A DNA stretch of 11,767 bases from Actinomycetes bacterium (GTDB lineage: Bacteria > Actinomycetota > Actinomycetes > Propionibacteriales > Propionibacteriaceae). Made by a program: the position numbers and the translations under genes. Each line of letters starts with the position of its first letter. Position 1 is the stretch's first letter. Under the pieces are notes generated by a model. The model was not told the origin of the DNA and ran no database searches. It saw nothing but the letters and a program-made list of their open reading frames with translations. The stretch covers positions 1-11,767 of the forward strand of contig JAEWIK010000053.1 in the NCBI GenBank assembly GCA_023387135.1, in the 5' to 3' direction. Positions 7,342-11,767 of this stretch are shown one piece after another.

Positions 7342-7712
7342 CAGGCCTGCTCCCCCGACTGGGCGGCGACCTTCGCGCGGACCTCGTCCATGTCGAGCTT
7401 CTCGACGGCGTCGATCAGGCTGTCGAGGGCGTTCGCGTTGAGCGCGCCGGGCTGGGCGTAGACGGCGATGCCGTCCCGGAACACCACGAGGGTGGGGATG
7501 GAGGTGATCCTGAAGCCGGCGGCGAGCTCGCGCTGGTCCTCGGTGTCAACCTTCCCGAACACCATGTCGGGATGCTCTGCCGAGGCGGCTTCGAAGATGG
7601 GGCCGAAAGCGCGGCAGGGTCCGCACCAGGCGGCCCAGAAGTCGAGCAGGACGATGCCGCCCTCCTCGATGGTGGAGTCGAGGTTCTGCAGGGTGATCTC
7701 ACGTGTAGGCAC
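7341..7712 (-). CDS. Thioredoxin
   Basis: A 123-residue thioredoxin with active site WCGPC (Cys30 and Cys33), preceded by LLDFWAA, and the cis-proline in SIPTL. It keeps an extended C-terminal helix ending LDMDEVRAKVA. It would reduce protein disulfides or persulfides in the cytoplasm. The open frame runs much further upstream, but the GTG at 7712 gives the right N-terminus (PTREITL), and the upstream portion crosses the promoter and operator. GGAG lies only 2 nt before the GTG, too close for a good ribosome site, while a TATATT -10 element ends 7 nt upstream, which suggests a leaderless transcript. First cistron of the operon with the persulfide reductase and CstR-type repressor. Confidence 0.92.
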   Translation of the reverse strand: MPTREITLQNLDSTIEEGGIVLLDFWAAWCGPCRAFGPIFEAASAEHPDMVFGKVDTEDQRELAAGFRITSIPTLVVFRDGIAVYAQPGALNANALDSLIDAVEKLDMDEVRAKVAAQSGEQA

Positions 7713-7718
7713 GACTCC

Positions 7719-7747
7719 AATATACCCTGGGGGGTATCCGATGTCGA
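7719..7747 (-). promoter_or_regulatory. Promoter of the thioredoxin/persulfide-reductase operon
   Basis: Reading the minus strand, TCGACA (7747-7742; one mismatch to TTGACA) is followed by an exact 17-nt spacer and TATATT (7724-7719; one mismatch to TATAAT). The sixth base after the -10 precedes G7712, the first base of the GTG start codon, so the expected transcription start coincides with the start codon. This is the best housekeeping-type promoter I can see in the window. Confidence 0.7.
7722..7737. promoter_or_regulatory. Putative CsoR/CstR-family operator
   Basis: ATACCC-TGGG-GGGTAT is a perfect 6-bp inverted repeat around a 4-bp G-rich centre. A G/C tract flanked by inverted TAT/ATA ends is the known operator style of CsoR, CstR and FrmR proteins. 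It fills most of the -10/-35 spacer and overlaps the -10, so binding would block RNA polymerase. The repressor encoded at 5370-5642 in the same operon is the obvious ligand, giving an autoregulated circuit. The identification is from pattern only. Confidence 0.72.
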
Positions 7748-7849
7748 ATCGGCTAGCCCGCGCGGCGATGAACAGTGAGGAAGGCCCGTCTTCAAGCCGA
7801 GTGCAAGGCAGGAAGCGCGGTTGGTCACCTCCCGGGGACGGCGCGGAGG

Positions 7850-8506
7850 TCAGGACGTCGTGGCCCGGTACCTCGGCAGCGGTCCGTAGTAGACGTCGTC
7901 GAAGGGCTCGGAGAAGACCGGGTCGTGGTGCCTTGCCGCCTGCCACGCAGCGAAGTAGCGCGTGGAAGGCGGCAACCACAGCGCGACCGCCATGACGGCT
8001 GCCAGGCCGATCGCGAGGACGGCGATGACGTTGAGCAGCAGCGCGGACGCCGACAGCGCGACGGCGATCAGCGCCGCCCAGCGCGTCCAGCGACGCCCGT
8101 CGTAGGCGTAGTACGCGGTGATCGAGCAGGCGGCGCCGATGACGATCGCGATGACTGTGACAGCCACCGCCAGCAGCACGCGTTCGAGCGAGGCGATCTG
8201 TGTCGGCACCAACGCCATGAGCGTCGAGGCGCGCGGGAAGTTGACGATGGCGGTGAGGTAGACGGTCACCACCGAGACGGCCACCGCGGCGGTGGCCAGG
8301 AAGCCGGCGACCGCGGCCACCCAGATCGTCCAGACCCGGGTCGGTTCGCCCGTGCGAGCGCTGAGCGGCACGACGCCGCTCGCCGTCGGTGCGGGAGCCG
8401 TCCAGGTGGCGATCGCCGGCAGCGCCTCGGTGTCTTCAGCAGGTTCTGCGGGCGCGACGGGCTCCTCGGCGTCGTCGGTCTCTACCGTCGTCACTGTCTC
8501 AGCCAT
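7850..8506 (-). CDS. Membrane protein of unknown function, about four helices
   Basis: I do not recognise the family of this 218-residue protein. The first 55 residues are acidic and Ala/Pro-rich, without a signal peptide, and look disordered. Hydrophobic segments follow at about 58-82, 108-133, 143-160 and 161-178, with the basic DGRRWTRW loop at 136-143 between the second and third. The last 40 residues are soluble and carry an aromatic/acidic motif DDVYYGPL. The start is well supported by GGAGGTGAG immediately before the ATG. Tandem with, and downstream of, the TetR gene (81-nt gap with its own candidate -10 element), so it may be a regulatory target of it. A weak hairpin ACCTCC/GGAGGT (7827-7850) at its 3' end could separate it from the thioredoxin operon. 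Confidence 0.85.
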   Translation of the reverse strand: MAETVTTVETDDAEEPVAPAEPAEDTEALPAIATWTAPAPTASGVVPLSARTGEPTRVWTIWVAAVAGFLATAAVAVSVVTVYLTAIVNFPRASTLMALVPTQIASLERVLLAVAVTVIAIVIGAACSITAYYAYDGRRWTRWAALIAVALSASALLLNVIAVLAIGLAAVMAVALWLPPSTRYFAAWQAARHHDPVFSEPFDDVYYGPLPRYRATTS

Positions 8507-8531
8507 CTCACCTCCGGGGAGTCCGGACGCC

Positions 8532-8537
8532 AGCCTA
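8532..8537 (-). promoter_or_regulatory. Candidate -10 element for the membrane-protein gene
   Basis: TAGGCT on the minus strand fits the actinobacterial TANNNT -10 pattern and would place transcription start about 20 nt before the ATG at 8506, leaving room for the strong GGAGG site. It lies in the loop of an inverted repeat GTCCGG (8521-8526) / CCGGAC (8546-8551). No convincing -35 is seen. Confidence 0.35.
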
Positions 8538-8587
8538 CCCAGCGCCCGGACCGGCAGGATTCGCCGGAACGGAGCCGGGCGACCCGG

Positions 8588-9184
8588 TCAGGGTTCGACG
8601 AGGTGCTGCTGCAGGGCCCTGCCGAGTCCCCTCGTCAGGTCCGCCCGCTTCATCGTGACGAGCAGTGGGAGTTCGAGGATGTCGCGTGCCATCACGAGGC
8701 CCAACAGGGTCGAGACGGCGAAGTTCGCCCTGACTGTCGCGTCGGTGTGGCCGAGGTGCTGGGCCACCTTGATGAAGATCTCGCGGCAGAGGAACTCGAT
8801 GAGGGGACGCCTGACGCCCTCGTCGTTGACGGAGGCGCGGAACATCGCCGTGAAGCGCTCCTTCGAGCCCGGGGCCTCCCAGGTGTCGAGGAACGCGGCG
8901 ACGGCACGCTCGCCGATCTCCTCGACGGGGCCTTCGAGGATGTCGTGGAGTTGCTCCTCGGCGTTGAAATCGAGGTCGAGCACGGCCCTGGCGAAGAGGT
9001 CGGCCTTGCTCTCGAAGTAGTGGTGGATGAGCGCGGGGTCCACGTCGGCGGCGCGTGCCACCGAGCGCAGCGAGACCTTGTCGTAGCCGAACTCGGAGAA
9101 CAGGTCGAGCGCCGCCTCCAGGATCCCGCGTCGCGTGTCTGCATGTCCTGGTCGCCGCCCTCGCGGCTTCGAGATTGTGTCCAC
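8588..9184 (-). CDS. TetR-family transcriptional regulator
   Basis: A 198-residue one-component repressor. The N-terminal TetR domain is clear: RRGILEAALDLFSEFGYDKV, then the helix-turn-helix SLRSVARAADVDPALIHHYF at about 38-57. The remaining helices form the ligand/dimerisation domain, which I cannot match to a known ligand; it contains REIFIKVAQHLGH and ends LGRALQQHLVEP. The start is GTG 9184, preceded by GGGGGGAGA about 6 nt upstream. The gene is divergent from the HAD phosphatase across a 51-bp gap holding a palindrome (9204-9215), and upstream of the membrane protein on the same strand. Either neighbour could be its target; divergence usually points to the gene across the gap. Confidence 0.9.
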   Translation of the reverse strand: MDTISKPRGRRPGHADTRRGILEAALDLFSEFGYDKVSLRSVARAADVDPALIHHYFESKADLFARAVLDLDFNAEEQLHDILEGPVEEIGERAVAAFLDTWEAPGSKERFTAMFRASVNDEGVRRPLIEFLCREIFIKVAQHLGHTDATVRANFAVSTLLGLVMARDILELPLLVTMKRADLTRGLGRALQQHLVEP

Positions 9185-9203
9185 CCTGGTCTCCCCCCGG
9201 GGT

Positions 9204-9215
9204 ACGTGTGCACGT
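9204..9215. promoter_or_regulatory. Palindrome in the tetR/HAD intergenic gap, candidate TetR operator
   Basis: ACGTG-TG-CACGT is a 5-bp inverted repeat with a 2-bp centre in the middle of the 51-bp divergent gap. It sits 21-32 bp before the HAD start codon and would lie between the -35 and -10 of a leaderless HAD promoter. TetR proteins commonly bind such sites between divergent genes. The arms are short, so chance is not excluded. Confidence 0.4.
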
Positions 9216-9222
9216 CTGGCCC

Positions 9223-9228
9223 TACGCT
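9223..9228 (+). promoter_or_regulatory. Candidate -10 element of a leaderless HAD transcript
   Basis: TACGCT fits TANNNT and ends 7 nt before the GTG at 9236, the spacing expected when transcription starts at the start codon. No Shine-Dalgarno sequence precedes the GTG (CTGGCACCC), which fits leaderless translation. The -35 region is not recognisable. Confidence 0.4.
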
Positions 9229-9235
9229 GGCACCC

Positions 9236-9874
9236 GTGAATTCGTGGCCTGTCGTGGTGTTCGACGTGGACGGCACGGTTGCCGATACGGTCGCGCTCAT
9301 TATTGCCTCATATGACCATGCGGTGAATAGCGTGCTGGGCTTCCACCCGGACCCGGCGCTGTGCAGAAGTTGGATTGGCCAGACGCTCGCCGACACCTTC
9401 ACGCGTCATTGGCCTAGTCAGGCCGATGTTCTGATCGCCACCTACAGGGCTTTCAACGAGACCCACCATGATGAATTGGTGAAGCCCTATCCAGGGGTGT
9501 CGGAATTACTCAGCGCATTGACGGCCGCCGGAATCACCACCGGGGTCGCCACAGCGAAAGGCAGGCGCGGCGCCGAACGGTCGCTGCGGGTGCTCGGCCT
9601 GCCGATCACGGTGACGGTGGCGATGGAGGACACCGTCACCCACAAGCCCGACCCCGCGCCGTTGCTGCTGGCGCTGGAGCGGCTGGGCGGCGTCCCGTCG
9701 CGGGCCGTCTACGTCGGCGACGCAGTGGTGGACGTGCAGGTGGCCAAGGCCGCGGGCATGGCGTCGATCGCCGTGACCGGGGGAGCCGGCGACCCAGCCG
9801 CGCTCGTCGCCGCCGAGCCGACGGCGCTCGCCTCCACCGCCGACGAGCTGCGCGCGCTCCTCCTCGGCGGCTGA
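9236..9874 (+). CDS. HAD-superfamily phosphatase (Gph-like, subfamily IA)
   Basis: A 212-residue cytoplasmic phosphohydrolase. Motif I is DVDGT with nucleophile Asp10 and acid/base Asp12, motif II the Thr of GVATAKG, motif III the Lys of VTHKPDP, and motif IV GDAVVDV with the Mg-binding aspartates. The cap inserted after motif I is helical, as in phosphoglycolate phosphatase and pyrophosphatase PpaX relatives; the substrate is not readable. The frame is open far upstream, but GTG 9236 gives the proper short N-terminus before the first strand (VVVFDVDGT). No ribosome site precedes it. The first half uses many AT-ending codons (ATT, TCA, TAT, AAT, GAA, one TTA at 9506-9508), unlike the second half and the neighbouring genes. 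Divergent from tetR. Confidence 0.88.
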   Translation: MNSWPVVVFDVDGTVADTVALIIASYDHAVNSVLGFHPDPALCRSWIGQTLADTFTRHWPSQADVLIATYRAFNETHHDELVKPYPGVSELLSALTAAGITTGVATAKGRRGAERSLRVLGLPITVTVAMEDTVTHKPDPAPLLLALERLGGVPSRAVYVGDAVVDVQVAKAAGMASIAVTGGAGDPAALVAAEPTALASTADELRALLLGG

Positions 9875-9884
9875 GAACGCGAGA

Positions 9885-9933
9885 ACGGCCCGCGCCCCCG
9901 CCTCCCGCGATGGGGAGGGGGGACGCGAGCCGT
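9885..9933. terminator. Strong hairpin between convergent genes, probable bidirectional terminator
   Basis: ACGGCCCGCG followed by a C-rich arm (9885-9906) pairs with the G-rich arm and CGCGAGCCGT (9913-9933). By hand I get about 19 base pairs, with two mismatches, one bulged G at 9900 and a 6-nt loop. It begins 10 nt after the HAD stop and 19 nt after the CoA-transferase stop on the other strand. There is no T-run, which is common for terminators in GC-rich actinobacteria. Confidence 0.65.
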
Positions 9934-9952
9934 CCCTGGGGTCAGCTGAACG

Positions 9953-11464
9953 TCAGGCGGGCAGCATGGTTCCGGTCTCGAGGAACCGGATGTGCCAGCT
10001 CAGGGCTTCACGCAGGTCGTGCGGCGTGTGGAGACCGTTGGCGACCTTGACCGAGTGGTCGTAGTACTCCTGGAGCATCGGACGGTAGGCGGGGTGCGCG
10101 CAGTTGTTGATGATCACCTTGGCGCGCTGCTTGGGCGAGAGGCCACGCAGGTCGGCGAGACCCTGCTCGGTGATCAGCACCTGCACGTCGTGCTCGGTGT
10201 GGTCGTGGTGGGAGACCATCGGCACGATCGCCGAGATCGCCGTCCCCTTGGCGGTGGATGGGGTCACGAACGCGGAGATGTAGGCGTTCCGCGTGAAGTC
10301 GGCCGAGCCGCCGATGCCGTTCTGCATCTTGGAGCCCATGATGTGGGTCGAGTTCACGTTGCCGTACATGTCGGCCTCGATCATGCCGTTGCAGGCGATG
10401 ACGCCGAGCCGGCGGATCATCTCGGGGTGGTTCGAGATCTCCTGGGGCCGCAGGATGATCTTCGAGCGGTAGTCCTTCGCCGCCTCGTTCATCTTGTGGG
10501 CGTACTCGGGTGAGAGCGAGAACGCCGTCGCCGAAGCGATGGTCATCTTGCCGGAGTCGATCAGGTCGACCATGCCGTCCTGGATCACCTCGGTGTAGGA
10601 GGTGAGGTAGTCGAACGGGCCCTCCAGCAGGCCGGCGAGCACAGCGTTGGCGATGTTGCCGACGCCGGACTGCAGCGGCAGCAGGTTCTTCGGCAGGCGG
10701 TGCTGCTTCACCTCGTTGGCGAGGAAGTCGAGCAGGTTCTCGGCGATCTTGCGGGAGGTGTCGTCCAGCGGCTTGAACGGGGTGTTGCGGTCGGGGCCGT
10801 CGGTCTCGACGATGGCGACGATCTTCCGCGGGTCGACGCGGAAGTTGCGCTGGCCGATCCTGTCACCGGGGTGCGTGAGCGGGACGGGGAGCCGGTTCGG
10901 GGGCAGGGCGGCGCGGTAGTAGATGTCGTGCATGCCCTCGAGGTCGCGGCTCTGCCACGAGTTCACCTCGAGGATGATCTTGTCGGCTTCCTGCAGGTAG
11001 GTCTTGTTGTTGCCGACCGAGGACGAGGGCACGAGTTCGCCGTCCTCGGCGATGGCGGTGACCTCGATGACGGCCATGTCGAGGTGGCCGAGGAAGCCCT
11101 CCCACACCATCGGGGCGAGGTGGGAGAGGTGGATGTCGGCGTACTCGCTGATGCCGGCGTTGATCTTGTTCCGCATGATCGGATCGGACTGGTACGGGGT
11201 CCGGAAGGCGATGCCGTCCACCTCGGCCAGGGCGCCGTCGAGTTCGGGAGCCGTCGAGGCGCCCGTCCAGACGCCGATCTTGAAGGGCTCACCCTTGTCG
11301 TGGGCTTCCTTGATCTGCGCGGCGAGCGCTCCCGGCACCTCCTTGGGGTAGCCGGAACCGGTGAAGCCGGAGAACCCGACGTTCATACCGTGCTTGATGA
11401 GCTTGGCGGCTTCCTCCGCGGTGGTCACCAGTTTGCGGAAGCTCGCGTTCTCGATGCGGGACAT
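9953..11464 (-). CDS. Acetyl-CoA hydrolase/transferase family protein, probable succinyl-CoA:acetate CoA-transferase
   Basis: A 503-residue class I CoA-transferase of the Cat1/AarC type. Glu292 in SYTEVIQDG matches the catalytic glutamate that forms the CoA thioester in AarC-like enzymes. Other family blocks visible are FSGFTGSGYPKEVP (31-44), GNNKTYL (151-157), ACNGMIEADMYGNVNSTH and the Gly-rich NGIGGSADFTRNA. Length is right for succinyl-CoA:acetate (or propionyl-CoA:succinate) CoA-transferases. In propionate-forming bacteria these link acetate and succinate metabolism through CoA exchange. The family also includes acetyl-CoA hydrolases, and sequence alone does not settle the acceptor. AGGAG lies 8 nt before the ATG. 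It stands alone, convergent with the HAD gene. Confidence 0.9.
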   Translation of the reverse strand: MSRIENASFRKLVTTAEEAAKLIKHGMNVGFSGFTGSGYPKEVPGALAAQIKEAHDKGEPFKIGVWTGASTAPELDGALAEVDGIAFRTPYQSDPIMRNKINAGISEYADIHLSHLAPMVWEGFLGHLDMAVIEVTAIAEDGELVPSSSVGNNKTYLQEADKIILEVNSWQSRDLEGMHDIYYRAALPPNRLPVPLTHPGDRIGQRNFRVDPRKIVAIVETDGPDRNTPFKPLDDTSRKIAENLLDFLANEVKQHRLPKNLLPLQSGVGNIANAVLAGLLEGPFDYLTSYTEVIQDGMVDLIDSGKMTIASATAFSLSPEYAHKMNEAAKDYRSKIILRPQEISNHPEMIRRLGVIACNGMIEADMYGNVNSTHIMGSKMQNGIGGSADFTRNAYISAFVTPSTAKGTAISAIVPMVSHHDHTEHDVQVLITEQGLADLRGLSPKQRAKVIINNCAHPAYRPMLQEYYDHSVKVANGLHTPHDLREALSWHIRFLETGTMLPA

Positions 11465-11526
11465 TCGCCACTCCTAGACGCTGGGCTGGGGCGCGCAGGC
11501 ATGACGGCCGCCCCGGGTACGGCAAT

Positions 11527-11532
11527 ACGCTA
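11527..11532 (-). promoter_or_regulatory. Candidate -10 element for the CoA-transferase gene
   Basis: TAGCGT on the minus strand fits TANNNT and would give a leader of about 55 nt before the ATG at 11464. The only good -35-like hexamer nearby, TTGACA (11596-11591), is too far upstream to pair with it, and nothing resembling a -10 lies 17-18 nt after that hexamer. Weak evidence. Confidence 0.3.
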
Positions 11533-11547
11533 CAGATTCCCGGCGGC

Positions 11548-11586
11548 CCGAAGTGCCAGATGAGCGCAATCCCGTCGCACTTTCGG
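11548..11586. repeat. Inverted repeat upstream of the CoA-transferase gene
   Basis: CCGAAGTGC (11548-11556) pairs with GCACTTTCGG (11577-11586), with one bulged T and a 20-nt loop. It lies just upstream of the candidate -10 element, so it is more likely a protein-binding site than a leader hairpin. No regulator is identified. Confidence 0.4.
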
Positions 11587-11647
11587 CCCTTGTCAATGAC
11601 GATCCCGAAACCCGGAAGATCCTGTCCCACTGGCCGGACCACGATCG

Positions 11648-11767
11648 GTGACCGGCGGAGTCACGGCCCGATTGGACGAGCTGCCCGGCGCGGCTCTGGA
11701 ACGGCCGGGGACGGGCCCCGCGTGCTTCGGCGGTCGACTGCGCGAGCCGGCTCGCGGCTCTCCCGTG
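11648..11767 (+). CDS. Possible N-terminus of a rightward gene cut by the window edge
   Basis: From GTG 11648 a frame stays open for all 40 codons to the edge, beginning VTGGVTARLDELPGAALERP, with mostly G/C third positions. There is no Shine-Dalgarno sequence before the GTG, and open frames arise easily in DNA this GC-rich. I recognise no family. On the minus strand two frames are also open over much of this stretch, so the call is tentative. Confidence 0.25.
   Translation, partial: MTGGVTARLDELPGAALERPGTGPACFGGRLREPARGSPV

Larger units (their letters stand above)
11465..11647. other. Intergenic region upstream of the CoA-transferase gene
   Basis: This stretch holds the ribosome site (AGGAG), the candidate -10 element, the inverted repeat described separately and an isolated TTGACA. 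I see no convincing small gene; open frames here translate to Arg/Ser/Gly-rich sequence typical of noncoding GC-rich DNA. Confidence 0.5.

Noticed and set aside
3948..7461. Two very long plus-strand open frames (about 616 and 700 codons) opposite the dehydrogenase and sulfur operon
   Set aside because: They are antisense to genes with clear family motifs, lack ribosome sites, and their translations are Gly/Arg/Asp/His-biased as expected from reverse reading of GC-rich codons.
7713..7979. N-terminal extension of the thioredoxin frame to 212 residues
   Set aside because: The extra sequence has no thioredoxin homology features, crosses the promoter and operator, and overlaps the membrane-protein gene end; the GTG at 7712 gives a normal-length protein.
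7775..9235. Long upstream extension of the HAD phosphatase frame
   Set aside because: It runs antisense through the membrane-protein and TetR genes and precedes the normal HAD N-terminus; it is a chance open frame.
11478..11767. Minus-strand open frame running in from the right edge to TAG near 11478
   Set aside because: Translation is Arg/Ser/Gly-rich without domain features, and it would run through the likely promoter of the CoA-transferase gene.
1..11767. tRNA or rRNA genes, CRISPR arrays, insertion sequences, attachment sites
   Set aside because: Reading both strands I found no cloverleaf-like CCA-end pattern, no regular spaced repeats, and no transposase or integrase motifs.

Overview
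The window is GC-rich, densely packed bacterial DNA with frequent GTG starts and stop/start overlaps, as expected for an Actinomycetota chromosome. A succinyl-CoA:acetate-type CoA-transferase, together with the general gene style, makes a Propionibacteriaceae relative plausible; that placement is inference. I see no transposase, phage gene, CRISPR array, tRNA or rRNA.

Layout. (1) 1-3854, plus strand: the 3' part of a ferric-siderophore uptake operon. It holds the tail of an upstream gene (probably the binding protein), two FecCD permeases, a FepC-type ATPase and a siderophore-interacting flavoreductase. Every junction is a 4-nt stop/start overlap. Together they import a ferric siderophore and release the iron by reduction. 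(2) 3864-5048, minus strand: a zinc-dependent, formaldehyde-dehydrogenase-like alcohol dehydrogenase, separated from the next block by a region with a perfect 10-bp inverted repeat. (3) 5162-7712, minus strand: a compact thiol/sulfur operon reading thioredoxin, FAD persulfide/CoA-disulfide reductase with a C-terminal rhodanese domain, a CsoR/CstR-type repressor, and a 55-aa Cys-rich microprotein. In front of it lie a recognisable promoter (TCGACA, 17 nt, TATATT) and a CsoR-family operator (ATACCC-TGGG-GGGTAT) filling the spacer. The repressor keeps the two family cysteines but lacks the copper-sensor histidine, so persulfide sensing is the best reading. (4) 7850-9184, minus strand: a four-helix membrane protein of unknown function and a TetR regulator. 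(5) 9236-9874, plus strand: a HAD phosphatase divergent from tetR, with a small palindrome between them, apparently leaderless, and with a compositionally odd 5' half. (6) 9953-11464, minus strand: an acetyl-CoA hydrolase/transferase family enzyme, converging on the HAD gene with a strong hairpin between. (7) 11465-11767: intergenic DNA with a candidate promoter and stem-loop, and possibly the first 40 codons of a rightward gene.

The most interesting part is block 3: a self-regulated operon that appears to sense and reduce reactive sulfur species, carrying an uncharacterised Cys/His-rich microprotein and probably starting with a leaderless thioredoxin mRNA.
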